Below, in pieces: positions 17,262 to 25,568 of a stretch of 64,000 nucleotides of DNA. A model generated the notes under the pieces. It saw only the letters and a program-made list of their open reading frames with translations, did no database searches and had not been told where the DNA came from. The translations under genes were made by a program, and so were the position numbers. Each line of letters starts with the position of its first letter. Within the stretch, counting starts at the first letter, position 1. This stretch comes from Kiritimatiellales bacterium (GTDB taxonomy: Bacteria; Verrucomicrobiota; Kiritimatiellia; Kiritimatiellales; Pontiellaceae): assembly GCA_003246265.1 (NCBI GenBank), contig QKAU01000067.1, forward strand, positions 124,001 to 188,000, read 5' to 3'.

Positions 17262-18059
17262 ATGAAACTCAAGAGCCATTCAGAATCGTTCGGACCCAGA
17301 ATGCCGGTGATGTTTGTCGGGCATGGGAATCCGATGCATGCCATCAGCGAAAACGAATTCACGCAGGGGTGGCAACGAATGGCCGAGGGGTTCTCGCCCA
17401 AGGCGATAGTTTGTATTTCGGCGCATTGGGAGACGCGTGGTACGCGGGTGACCATGGTGCCGAAACCCAGGACCATCCACGACTTCGGTGGATTTCCGCC
17501 GGAACTGTATGCGGTGCAGTATCCCGCCCCCGGCGCTCCCGATCTGGGAAGCGACATCATTGCCGGGGTGCAAGGGTCCACGGTCGAGGAAGATCACGAG
17601 TGGGGCTTGGACCATGGGACGTGGTCCGTGATCCGGCACATGTTCCCCATGGCCGATGTACCCGTGATCCAGCTGAGCCTCGACCGGAACATGGCGCCCG
17701 TTGCGCATTATGAACTCGCCAAGGAGCTTTCGTTCCTGCGCTGGAAAGGAGTGCTGGTAATCGGCAGTGGCAATGTAGTCCACAACCTGCGACGCGCAAG
17801 ATGGGATTCAAGCGAGCCGTACGATTGGGCGGTGGAGTTCGATGAACAGACTCGAAAATCAATCTTGGACGGCAACCATGCCGCCTTGATCAAGGGTGGG
17901 GACCTCGGTAGTGCGGCCAGCCTTTCCATTCCAACCCCGGAGCACTTCCTGCCGCTGCTCTATGTTTTGGCGTTGCAGGCGGATGGAGACGAAGTCCGTT
18001 TCTTCAACGAGCGGATCGACATGGGTTCCATGTCCATGCGCTCGCTGGTTATCTCCTAA
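17262..18059 (+). CDS. YgiD-type class III extradiol dioxygenase (4,5-DOPA dioxygenase family)
   Basis: About 265 aa. LigB-fold features: MPVMFVGHGNPMHAI near the start (first His), CISAHWETRG (second His), HDFGGFPPELYAVQYPAPG, and GLDHGTWSVIRHMFP, with a GSGNVVHNLR segment. Together they supply the zinc/iron ligands of the YgiD group, which cleaves L-DOPA-like catechols in vitro; the native substrate in most bacteria is unknown. The start could be the ATG at 17235 or 17262; the conserved core begins only later, so the choice is not critical. The stop overlaps that of the convergent AllA-like gene by 4 bp. Confidence 0.9.
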   Translation: MKLKSHSESFGPRMPVMFVGHGNPMHAISENEFTQGWQRMAEGFSPKAIVCISAHWETRGTRVTMVPKPRTIHDFGGFPPELYAVQYPAPGAPDLGSDIIAGVQGSTVEEDHEWGLDHGTWSVIRHMFPMADVPVIQLSLDRNMAPVAHYELAKELSFLRWKGVLVIGSGNVVHNLRRARWDSSEPYDWAVEFDEQTRKSILDGNHAALIKGGDLGSAASLSIPTPEHFLPLLYVLALQADGDEVRFFNERIDMGSMSMRSLVIS

Positions 18060-18535
18060 AGTACCAGCTCGCCTCGCTGATCGATCTTTTCGTACACGGT
18101 ATCGTCGTCGAGGAAATCCTTCTTGCAGATGACGAGCATCAGGCTTTCGTCATGCTCAACGGGATAGGGCGCCGTGTGCCAGCATTTTTCGTGAAGCACC
18201 ACCAGCTGGTTCTTCGGGATCCGGAAGGCCTTTACCTCCCCGGCCTTCGGCACGCTGTCGCCGGGCATGGCAACGCCGATGGCCCAGTCGCCCGAAAGGC
18301 AGATCAGGCCCGTCTGCGTCTTGAAATGGTTCTCCAGTTCGTCGAACACCATCTCCATTTTCTTCACGTTCAGTACGCCAACTTCCAGCTCCCCCTCGGC
18401 GGTCAGCAGCGCCTGCTGCTTCCAGAAATTCACGGTGGGCACCGCAATGGTTGGATCTTCCTGGACCGGCAGGTCGATGACCTGCCCGTATGCTGCAAAT
18501 GCCTCTTTGGTGATCTGTTCGATTTTCGCCTGCAT
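18056..18535 (-). CDS. Ureidoglycolate lyase (AllA)-like cupin
   Basis: 159 aa. The pattern KIEQITKEAFAAYGQVID, VGVLNVKKMEMVFDELENH, a conserved WAIGVAMPG and QLVVLHEKCWHTAPYPV matches the ureidoglycolate lyase family. This family releases urea from ureidoglycolate in purine/allantoin breakdown, but many homologues outside allantoin operons have unknown roles. No allantoin genes are near, so function here is uncertain. The ribosome site GGGGG lies inside a stable hairpin, see the leader feature. It is likely co-transcribed with the upstream DsrE gene or has its own promoter. Confidence 0.85.
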   Translation of the reverse strand: MQAKIEQITKEAFAAYGQVIDLPVQEDPTIAVPTVNFWKQQALLTAEGELEVGVLNVKKMEMVFDELENHFKTQTGLICLSGDWAIGVAMPGDSVPKAGEVKAFRIPKNQLVVLHEKCWHTAPYPVEHDESLMLVICKKDFLDDDTVYEKIDQRGELVL

Positions 18536-18539
18536 GTAG

Positions 18540-18585
18540 AACCCCCGCTAGGTGATGTGTGCAACGATTTGCACCAGCGAGGGTT
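18540..18585 (-). promoter_or_regulatory. Structured leader sequestering the ribosome site of the AllA-like gene
   Basis: AACCCCCGCT at 18540-18549 pairs with AGCGAGGGTT at 18576-18585 (one G-U wobble). A second stem, GTGCAA at 18559-18564 with TTGCAC at 18569-18574 and a 4-base loop, nests inside. On the minus strand the proximal arm contains GGGGG, the only ribosome site of the AllA-like gene, 6 bp before its ATG. Confidence 0.5.
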
Positions 18586-18596
18586 GCTTAAGCCGG

Positions 18597-18806
18597 TCAC
18601 ATTGTAAAGGGATTTTCAACCAATGCATCCGGTTCGCAGGAGGTTCCCTGGGTATCGGGGATCGATGCATCTATCTTGCAGTCAGGGGGATGGAGCGGTG
18701 CCCAGGTAGGCAGCCCGCGCGCCCCAAGCAATTTCGGCATGGTTTTATGGGGAATCGGCCCAGCGACGGTGCGACCGTTGGCGGGTACGACCTCGTGCAG
18801 CTCCAC
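18597..18806 (-). CDS. Possible small protein after the DsrE gene, unknown
   Basis: A 69-codon frame starting with GTG (VELHEVVPANGRTVAGPIPH...). It is in the same frame as the DsrE gene after its TGA and stays open for 8 codons before the GTG. The composition (many Pro, paired CxxC-less cysteines, no runs) looks more like protein than like a shadow, but there is no good ribosome site at GTG 18806; GGAGGG at about 18825 is too far. It may be a real small gene or the decayed 3' part of something larger. No family recognised. Confidence 0.35.
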   Translation of the reverse strand: MELHEVVPANGRTVAGPIPHKTMPKLLGARGLPTWAPLHPPDCKIDASIPDTQGTSCEPDALVENPFTM

Positions 18807-18833
18807 CGCTAGCCATGGTGGCGTACCCTCCGG

Positions 18834-19202
18834 TCAGAAGCAGAGAGTGGCGGCGCCGTCCTTGATCAGCTCGTGCATCGCCCCCGAACCCTTGATCACG
18901 GCTCCGTCGATAAGGTCGTTTTCGGTGTATCCCCTGACCTTGGCGCAGGGGGGGCAGACCCAGATGGTGCCCCCATTGGCCTTGAAGTTCTGGATCAGTT
19001 CGTTCAGCGGCGGGTCGAACGGATTGATCCGCACGTCGGCAACGCCTCCTTTGCGGACCAGGTCCACTCCCGTGCTGGTCAGGAATACGACCACATCCAG
19101 CCCCGAGGCCAGCCCGCTGTTGGCGATCGTCCAGGCCACGGTCCCGCGTTCGTCGTCGAGGCCGCGCGAGGAGAGAATAACGAGTTTTTTCTTGGCTTCC
19201 AT
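18834..19202 (-). CDS. DsrE family protein
   Basis: 122 aa. KKLVILSSRGLDDERGTVAWTIANSGLASGLDVVVFLTSTGVDLV is the DsrE N-terminal half; GTIWVCPPCAKVRGYTENDLIDGAVI supplies the conserved cysteine region and C-terminal fold. Members carry sulfur in DsrEFH/TusBCD systems or are orphan proteins of unknown role like this one. ATG at 19202 is preceded by GGAGG; the longer frame to 19241 is not needed. It sits between a membrane-protein gene and the AllA-like gene on the same strand. Confidence 0.88.
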   Translation of the reverse strand: MEAKKKLVILSSRGLDDERGTVAWTIANSGLASGLDVVVFLTSTGVDLVRKGGVADVRINPFDPPLNELIQNFKANGGTIWVCPPCAKVRGYTENDLIDGAVIKGSGAMHELIKDGAATLCF

Positions 19203-19359
19203 GTTGCTACCTCCATTTCGTGTTGAACCGCCGGAGAGCAATCCGGCAGTTGCTATTGCTTCCAGTTGTCGAAGCGGAGTGTAGCAGGCACGGAATAATA
19301 TGTAAACACATGCCTTGCAGAATATTCGGATGAATCGTATCGGGACGGGCGACCGCCGG

Positions 19360-20193
19360 TCAGAAGGGGCGGCGACCGCGGCCCTGCATGCGGACCTGCT
19401 GGCGCTTCGGGGCGAGGGGCTTTTCGAGGTAGAGGCTGTACCACGGATCGCCGAACCCGGCGTTGGAGAAGGCCTTGGCGCGGTTGTTGGAGAGCATCTC
19501 CCAGTTGTGGGCGATGACCTCGTTGTACATCTTCTCCTTCGCCTTGGCCAACAGCTTCCGGGCTTCTTCGATCCGCTCCTGCTTCACGAAGATCCACGAC
19601 ATCACGCCATAGAGGAGGGCGCCGCGGTCGTCGCGGTACCAGCGCGCATGCCGCTTGAATGTCTTTTCGGCGCCCGCCACATCCTTCCGCTGGTACTGCC
19701 GCGCCATCTTCATGGCCACCAGCATGGGATCGGAGAGGAACGGACCGGTGAAAGCGCCCTTGGCGAGGATCGCATCGACCTGCTCGAACTCGTTGAGCTG
19801 GTAGAGGAACTGGAAGCGCAGCGTGGCCAGCTGCTTCGGCATGAGCGGGTTCCACTTCCTGAACGGTTCGAGTCGTTCGGTGAACGCGAGCGCCGACTTG
19901 AACAGCTCATGCTGGTCGCGCTCCAGCTGCTTCTGGATCAGCGAGGGATTGCCTCCCGGCTTCATCTGGAACTGGTTGATCTTGTGGGTGATCCGCTTCT
20001 GGCCCGCCTCCAGCAGCGCCTGGAGTTCGGCATTGACCTTCTTGATGCTCCTGCGCACCAGCAGACCAATCAGCAGCTGCGACGCGACGAATCCGAGGAT
20101 GCCGTAGGCGATCGAGCCGCTCTTGATGCCGGCAGAGAAGCAGGCCCAGCTGATGGCGCCGCCGATGCCCAGTGAAATGAGTAGTGAGAGCAT
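19360..20193 (-). CDS. Membrane-anchored protein with tetratricopeptide-like helices, unknown function
   Basis: 277 aa. Two adjacent transmembrane segments fill residues 1-46 (SLLISLGIGGAISWACF and GILGFVASQLLIGLLV). A cytoplasmic helical domain follows with pairs of helices of TPR/HAT spacing (LNEFEQVDAILAKGAFTG, DVAGAEKTFKRHARWY, ERIEEARKLLAKAKEKMYN). ATG 20193 is used because the membrane segment starts there and AAGGA lies upstream; the open frame to 20520 has a Gly/Ala shadow composition. Similar 'TM-TM-TPR' proteins occur in PVC bacteria without known roles. The end is very basic (KRQQVRMQGRGRRPF). Confidence 0.75.
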   Translation of the reverse strand: MLSLLISLGIGGAISWACFSAGIKSGSIAYGILGFVASQLLIGLLVRRSIKKVNAELQALLEAGQKRITHKINQFQMKPGGNPSLIQKQLERDQHELFKSALAFTERLEPFRKWNPLMPKQLATLRFQFLYQLNEFEQVDAILAKGAFTGPFLSDPMLVAMKMARQYQRKDVAGAEKTFKRHARWYRDDRGALLYGVMSWIFVKQERIEEARKLLAKAKEKMYNEVIAHNWEMLSNNRAKAFSNAGFGDPWYSLYLEKPLAPKRQQVRMQGRGRRPF

Positions 20194-20411
20194 GTTCAGG
20201 ATTTCCTTGGTTATATCCTCTTCGCCGCCAGGCAGGCACACCGCCCGCGACACAGAAGAGGGGAGTCTGCAACAAAAGCGGCCGTAGAGGAAGCCCCGTT
20301 TTCCGGTGGCGCACGGATCACGGACCCGTATCGGAAGCACGCGACTTGACGCTGCGCCAGGTTCCGGTAGGTTCTGGGCGCGGACACCGCGATCCGCTAT
20401 AGGGCCAACCC

Positions 20412-21221
20412 ATGCAATTCGCCTGCTGTGCAAGTACATTGGACGAGGGGAGGGGCCCGCTGCGGTATTGGCGGCGCCACCGCCACCGCCGCGTGCCCGA
20501 AGCCAGTACCCTGCGGGCACTGGCAGGCATCGGCTTCAGATCCGTCGATGTCGTCCCGTCGATGCTGGAAAGCGCCGCCGCGATCGAGACCCTGCGTTCG
20601 CTGGGGCTCGGCGTGACCGGGATGGCGATTTCGGCAGAGGCCCCGGAGGGGGCCTCCTTCGGACCTCTTAACCCCCCGTCGAGTGGCCATTTCGAAACGG
20701 CGATGGCCCATGCGGCGGAGGTTGGGGCGGGATGGGTCTACCTGATTCCCCCGCAGGACCGGCAAGCCCTGCGGCGGTTTGCGGAGTGCGCCGGGGAGCT
20801 GGCGGAGCGGGGCCTCGCGCTGGGGCTCAAGGTATGCCTCGAGCACTTTCCCGCTACCGCGCTGCCCTCCGTGCAATCGACGCTCGGATTCATCCGCGAT
20901 GTGGACCACCCGAACCTCCACCTGCTGTTCGATCTGGGGCACGCGCAGATCTCCGGCGAGGATCCGGCCTTGGTCCTGCCACTGGTGGGCGACCGGCTGG
21001 CGTACGTCCACCTGAACGACAACGATGCCAGGCGCGACCTCCACCTGGGCCTGACCGATGGTATGCAGACCATGGAAAGCCTGGCGGGGTTCTTCCGGGT
21101 GCTGGATGGGCTGGGCTACCAGGGGCCGCTCAGTCTGGAACTGAACCGGGCGCTGCGCAATCCGCTGGATGCCATCCGGCGTTCCCGTAAGATCGTGCGG
21201 CAGCTTGCCGATGTGTCCTGA
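20412..21221 (+). CDS. Sugar phosphate isomerase/epimerase (AP-endonuclease-2-type TIM barrel)
   Basis: 269 aa. After an unusual Arg/His-rich N-terminal insert (residues 15-28, likely a divergent first loop), the TIM-barrel strands follow: GIGFRSVDVVP, LGVTGMAISAE, GAGWVYLIPP, GLKVCLEHFP (metal Glu), LHLLFDLGHAQISG (Asp/His) and YVHLNDND (His/Asp). It ends with a GPLSLEL strand. Related enzymes are hydroxypyruvate isomerase and OtnI/OtnC-like isomerases. It converges with the minus-strand sugar-acid operon, only 6 bp apart, and may act in the same pathway. The start is not supported by a good ribosome site. Confidence 0.8.
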   Translation: MQFACCASTLDEGRGPLRYWRRHRHRRVPEASTLRALAGIGFRSVDVVPSMLESAAAIETLRSLGLGVTGMAISAEAPEGASFGPLNPPSSGHFETAMAHAAEVGAGWVYLIPPQDRQALRRFAECAGELAERGLALGLKVCLEHFPATALPSVQSTLGFIRDVDHPNLHLLFDLGHAQISGEDPALVLPLVGDRLAYVHLNDNDARRDLHLGLTDGMQTMESLAGFFRVLDGLGYQGPLSLELNRALRNPLDAIRRSRKIVRQLADVS

Positions 21222-21227
21222 TCCGGC

Positions 21228-22481
21228 TCAGGCCTTCCGGGCGAGCGGCTTCTGCGGATCCATGCCCAGCCAAAGCAGGATCGCGGCCACGTTGAGCCCG
21301 GCCCCGATATAGAAGAAGGGATCCGTGCTGCCGAACCAACTGCCCAGATAGGGGAAGGCCAGCGAGGTCACGAACGACCCGATGTTGCCGGCCATGTTCA
21401 TGGTGCCCGAAACGGCCCCGGCGTTCTTGCCGCCGATGTCGACGCAGAAGGACCACGAAGGGCTCAGGGTCATGTCGGCCCCGAAGATGGCGATGGTCAG
21501 CAGCAGCACCGCCCCCATCGCGGTCTCCATGTGCAGGCTGCCTACCAGTCCGGCGGCGGCCAGCGCGAAGCCGCTCGCGGCAACCAGCCGCCGTGACAGC
21601 GTCCAGCGGCCGCGACGGAAGATCGCGTCCATCAGCCATCCGGAGAACCAGTTTCCGCAGGCGCCGCCGATCAGCGGGAGGGAGGTGAGCCAGCTGGCTT
21701 CGAGGGTGCCCAGGCCATAGTGGTTCTTGATGTAGGGGAAGAGCCAGGTCAGGCAGAAGAAAAAGGTGAAGTTGCTGCAGAAATACTGGACCATCGCCGC
21801 CCACATGTTGCCGGAGGTGAGCAAGGCGCCCGCCCGCAGGGCCGGGGCGTCCGCATCGTGCTTCTGCCGGGTCCGGACGATCAGCTCCTTCTCCTCGTCC
21901 GAAAGGCGCGGGTGGTCCTCCGGCATGTCGCGGAAGAGCAGGTACCAGGCCACCGCCCAGAGGATGCCCACCCCGCCGAGGCTGAGGAAGGTCGCCCGCC
22001 AGCCGAGGACGGTCAGCATCCACGCCATGAGCGGCATGGCGAATGCGGCCCCCAGCCGGGAGCCGGAGAAGTTGATGCCGGTGACCAGGCCCCGCTCGCT
22101 GAGCGGAATCCATGAAAAGGCGGCGCGTGCCATGGAGGGGAAGGCGCCGGCTTCGCCGACGCCGAAGATGAAGCGGGCCGTGATCAGGCTGAGGAAGTTC
22201 CATGCCATGCCGGTCAGGGCGGTGAAGGCGGACCAGAACGTGACCACCCCGGCCAGCACCCGCCGGGCGCCGAAGCGGTCGGCCAGCATGCCGGAGGGGG
22301 TTTGGGCGAGGGCGTAGCCAAGGGCGAAGGCGGAGAGCACCCAGCCCATCTGGGTATCGGTCAATCCGAGCGACTTGGCGATCGGATCCTTGGCCACCGA
22401 GATGCAGGTCCGGTCGATGTAGAGCAGCAGGGAGAGGGAGAAGGTTCCGAGCACGAAGCAGAAGCGACCGGTATATTTCAT
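21228..22481 (-). CDS. MFS transporter, anion:cation symporter (hexuronate/sugar-acid) type
   Basis: 417 aa, 12 predicted membrane helices. The first helix ends in LSLLLYIDRTCISVAKDPIAKSLGL, characteristic of the ACS family (GudP/ExuT/DgoT relatives), and GYALAQTPSGMLADRFGARRVL is the loop 2-3 motif. These carry sugar acids with H+ or Na+. ATG 22481 follows the Gfo/Idh gene by 4 bp, so it is the last gene of the minus-strand operon. The natural cargo would be the acid degraded by the OtnK fusion and dehydrogenase; inferred from context only. Confidence 0.9.
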   Translation of the reverse strand: MKYTGRFCFVLGTFSLSLLLYIDRTCISVAKDPIAKSLGLTDTQMGWVLSAFALGYALAQTPSGMLADRFGARRVLAGVVTFWSAFTALTGMAWNFLSLITARFIFGVGEAGAFPSMARAAFSWIPLSERGLVTGINFSGSRLGAAFAMPLMAWMLTVLGWRATFLSLGGVGILWAVAWYLLFRDMPEDHPRLSDEEKELIVRTRQKHDADAPALRAGALLTSGNMWAAMVQYFCSNFTFFFCLTWLFPYIKNHYGLGTLEASWLTSLPLIGGACGNWFSGWLMDAIFRRGRWTLSRRLVAASGFALAAAGLVGSLHMETAMGAVLLLTIAIFGADMTLSPSWSFCVDIGGKNAGAVSGTMNMAGNIGSFVTSLAFPYLGSWFGSTDPFFYIGAGLNVAAILLWLGMDPQKPLARKA

Positions 22482-22485
22482 GGCA

Positions 22486-23538
22486 TCACACGGGGTTGCA
22501 GGTTGCAGGTTCCACCACGCGGTTTTCGCGGGCACTGACATAGGCGGCTTCCACCAGACGGACGGAGTGCATGTAGTCGTCCACCGTGCTTTCGAACGGC
22601 TTCCCGTTGAGCATGCAATCGACGAAATGGCGCTGCACGGCGTCGACGCAGTTGCCGGCGAAGCCTTCCCGCGACGGGGTGTAGGCATGCAGCCGGGCGG
22701 GCCGGCCCAGCGGTTTGACGAGGATGGTGCCGTCGAAGCCCACTTCAAGGTGCCCCGAGCTGCCCTCGACCCGGATCTTGCCGAAGGTGTAGCGCGGGTT
22801 CTCGGCCTCGGATTCGTTGTAGCGGTTGGCGTCGAGCACGGCACTGCCGCCGTCGGAAAACCTGCAGAAGAGCATGGCCGTGTCCTCGCCCTTGATCACC
22901 GGATTGCGCCGGGCGATGCTGGCGTAGAGCGTCTCCACCTCGCCGAAGAGAAAGCGGAAGGTGTCGAGGAAATGGACGCCCGTCTCGTAGATGAAGAGCC
23001 GCGGATAGTCGCGGAAGAAGGGTTGGCGGGCGAGGTAGGCGTCGTCGCCCCAGCCGTCGCCGAGCCGCGTCTGGATGGCGCAATGGAAGAAATCGCCGAT
23101 CGCGCCCCCGGCCATGAGGCGCTTGATTTCGCGATACCACGGTTGCCAGCGCCAGTTTTCGTGGACCATGAAGGGGACGCCCGCATGGTTCACCAGTTCC
23201 TGGAGCCCGCTGCATTCCATCCAGGTCGGGGCCAGCGGCTTCTGGCAGATGACGGCGATCTTTCGCTCGAGCGCGGCCTGTACGAGGGGAAGATGGGTCT
23301 CGGGCGGGGTGATGATGTCGACGAAGTCCGGCCGGACTTCGTCGAGCATGCGGCCATAGTCGTTCGTGGAGTAGACCTTCGGAATGTCGAAATCCCGCGC
23401 CATGGCTTCGGCCTTGTCGACCGAACGGTTGCAGGCGGCCTGGATGGAGACCTCCGGCATCCGGCTCCACGATTCGTACTGGAAACGGCTGAAGTAGCCC
23501 GCCCCGACACACACACCGACCAATGGATTCTTGTTCAT
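22486..23538 (-). CDS. Gfo/Idh/MocA family oxidoreductase
   Basis: 350 aa. Rossmann part: VGVCVGAGYFSRFQYESW (nucleotide loop), EVSIQAACNRSVDKAEAM, then CQKPLAPTW with the conserved KP lysine. The C-terminal alpha/beta domain carries VHENWRWQPWYREIK and a GVHFLDTFRFLFGEVETLYA segment with the catalytic His. The substrate is a sugar, inositol or sugar acid. ATG at 23538 overlaps the upstream stop by 4 bp (ATGA), so translation is coupled with the OtnK fusion gene; the longer frame beyond 23538 is a shadow of that gene. Confidence 0.9.
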   Translation of the reverse strand: MNKNPLVGVCVGAGYFSRFQYESWSRMPEVSIQAACNRSVDKAEAMARDFDIPKVYSTNDYGRMLDEVRPDFVDIITPPETHLPLVQAALERKIAVICQKPLAPTWMECSGLQELVNHAGVPFMVHENWRWQPWYREIKRLMAGGAIGDFFHCAIQTRLGDGWGDDAYLARQPFFRDYPRLFIYETGVHFLDTFRFLFGEVETLYASIARRNPVIKGEDTAMLFCRFSDGGSAVLDANRYNESEAENPRYTFGKIRVEGSSGHLEVGFDGTILVKPLGRPARLHAYTPSREGFAGNCVDAVQRHFVDCMLNGKPFESTVDDYMHSVRLVEAAYVSARENRVVEPATCNPV

Positions 23539-25568
23539 GTCAACCTTTCGGCCAAGGTGAGCAGGGCGTCGTCCGCCCCCACGTTGCCGGGGAAGACCAC
23601 GTAGACGAGGCCTTCGTGGCGCGATCCTTCGCCCAGCCGCCAGACCGGCACGCCCGGCAGGGCCTGACCGAGCACGGTCGCCTTGCGCACGCCCAGCGCC
23701 TGCCGGGCCAGCTCGCAGGAGGTGATACCGCCCTTGGCGACGAAGAAGCGCGGGGCGACCTCGATGCTCGAAACGAGTCGGACGAGGAAATCGGAGACGC
23801 GGACGTTGATGCGCAGGCTCTCTTCGGGCGTCGTGCCGGTCTTCAATTCGCGGCTGGTATAGACGACGAGGCACTGGTCGGCCGCCAGCGCCTCGTTCAG
23901 CGCACGGTCCAATCCGGCCCGGTAGGTTTCTTCGTCGGGACCAAGCACCTTGGCCACGTCCACTTCGACCGGCACCACCTTTTCGCAGGTTAGCAGCCGC
24001 TCCAGCTGACGGGTCGATTTGGGAACGAACGAGCCGACAACAAAGAGACCGCCGCGTCCGTGGTCATTGCGGAGTTCCTCCGTCGACAAAAGGGGCCTGC
24101 GCGGCTGGCCGGCGATGATCCGGACCAGGCTTGCGGCGGTGCGGAAAAGCAGGGGCTGGCCGGTTGCCACGGTGTCGAGCAGAGCCAGCGCGGGCACCTG
24201 CAGGTCTTCGTCGATGGCCGCGTTGAGGAGGATCGCCCGGGCCGATGGATCGACTGCCTCCGGTTCGCCTGCGCGGGACGAAGCGATGGAGATGGATTGG
24301 AAGTCGCCGTCGTCGAAATCCCGGCCGGTCTTCTCGCGAATCCAGTCGCGCAGGTTCGATTCGGCATAGCCGAAGGTCGGGTCCTTGGCGAAGGGGGTTT
24401 CGGCGGCGGGCACCAGCCAGCCGCCTTCGTGGACATAGTGGGTGTCTTCGATCGTGATGCGTCCCCCCGCTTCGAAGAAGGGAGCAATGACGTGCGGCGC
24501 GTCCGGGGTTCCCAGCCCTTCGCCAAGCGCGTCGACCTCGGCGGGATAGTGGCCGCGCAGCGTGGAGTCGCCACGGCTGATGGCCAACACCCTGCATCCT
24601 GCCGCCTGGGCGGCTTCGGCCAGCAGCCGGCCGGTATGGCAGGCCAGCTGGACGGCTTCGGGTTCCTGCAGGGCGCGGCTGTTGGTAAGCAGGAAGAAGA
24701 GCCCGGGGCCTTGCTTCATCTCCCGGACGACCAGCTCGTGGTTCCAGTCGGTGTAGACGTTGACGCCGCTGACGGTCTGGGTGCCGGTCGGATCGTCGTC
24801 GAGGACCGCGATGACGATGTTGGCCTCCGCGCGCTTTTTCCGGATGGCCTCGGAAAGGTCGTGGACGGATCGCCGCGGCAGGCTCTCCATGGTTTCTCGG
24901 AAAGGGAGGCGATGCGGGCTGCCGACCGTGGTTTGGACGGCGAAAGCGCGGCACGGGCTTCCGTCGCCTCCTTGGATCCGCAGGGGAAAGGCCCCGAAGC
25001 GGACCTTCTCCGCCGAAATCCGGTCAAGGCCGTGGAGTCCTTCCACGATGACCACGTCGCCGCCAAGGAGGATCTGGTGGATGCGGGCCACTTCGGGCAG
25101 GTTGTCCACGTCGGCCACCGAAGGGGGCTCGACGCCAAGCATGTTGACGTGCGCCTCGACCATCCATAGGGCTAGTTCCTCATCCACGCGGGGGAGTCCG
25201 TGGCGGAAGATTTCGGGGTTGCCGCGGTGCCGATGCCATCCGGTTCGCAGCAATAGCGATTCCCCGGGATGGAAGCGGTCTACAATATCGCCGAGATGGG
25301 CTTTCGTCAGAAGGGTCTTGGGTTCGAGGTCCGGCAGGTCGACGACCCACGCCGTTCCCAGGCAGCGGGCGAGCGGAATCTGGTCGACGGTCTGGTCGCC
25401 GCAATCGAAGTGCATGGGCGAATCCATGTGGGTGCCGGAGTGGGAGTAGAGCGTCAGGGTCGTCGCGTTCCAGCCATCCTTTTCAATGGTTTTGGCAGGC
25501 TGGATGCCCACGCCGGGGATTCCATCGGCAACCGGTGCGGTGAGGTCGATGAACACCTCTACAGGCAT
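23535..25568 (-). CDS. Fusion of a cyclase-family hydrolase with an OtnK-type four-carbon acid sugar kinase (DUF1537)
   Basis: One open frame of 677 aa. Residues 1-235 are a cyclase/kynurenine-formamidase-like metal hydrolase with the motif HSGTHMDSPMHF at 43-54 and LLRTGWHRH. From about residue 250 begins a four-carbon acid sugar kinase: VIAVLDDDPTGTQTVSGVNV near 253-272, then AISRGDSTLRGHYPAEVDAL, APFFEAGGRITIEDTHYVH, and VAKGGITSCELARQALG near the end. No stop or frameshift lies between the parts. Characterised OtnK/DtnK enzymes phosphorylate threonate or erythronate at C4. The hydrolase half may open a lactone of the same acid, which is inference. It overlaps both flanking genes. Confidence 0.88.
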   Translation of the reverse strand: MPVEVFIDLTAPVADGIPGVGIQPAKTIEKDGWNATTLTLYSHSGTHMDSPMHFDCGDQTVDQIPLARCLGTAWVVDLPDLEPKTLLTKAHLGDIVDRFHPGESLLLRTGWHRHRGNPEIFRHGLPRVDEELALWMVEAHVNMLGVEPPSVADVDNLPEVARIHQILLGGDVVIVEGLHGLDRISAEKVRFGAFPLRIQGGDGSPCRAFAVQTTVGSPHRLPFRETMESLPRRSVHDLSEAIRKKRAEANIVIAVLDDDPTGTQTVSGVNVYTDWNHELVVREMKQGPGLFFLLTNSRALQEPEAVQLACHTGRLLAEAAQAAGCRVLAISRGDSTLRGHYPAEVDALGEGLGTPDAPHVIAPFFEAGGRITIEDTHYVHEGGWLVPAAETPFAKDPTFGYAESNLRDWIREKTGRDFDDGDFQSISIASSRAGEPEAVDPSARAILLNAAIDEDLQVPALALLDTVATGQPLLFRTAASLVRIIAGQPRRPLLSTEELRNDHGRGGLFVVGSFVPKSTRQLERLLTCEKVVPVEVDVAKVLGPDEETYRAGLDRALNEALAADQCLVVYTSRELKTGTTPEESLRINVRVSDFLVRLVSSIEVAPRFFVAKGGITSCELARQALGVRKATVLGQALPGVPVWRLGEGSRHEGLVYVVFPGNVGADDALLTLAERLT

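Noticed and set aside
20194-20520. Upstream extension of the membrane-TPR gene
   Set aside because: Gly/Ala/Arg-rich shadow before a clear membrane-segment start at 20193 that has its own ribosome site.
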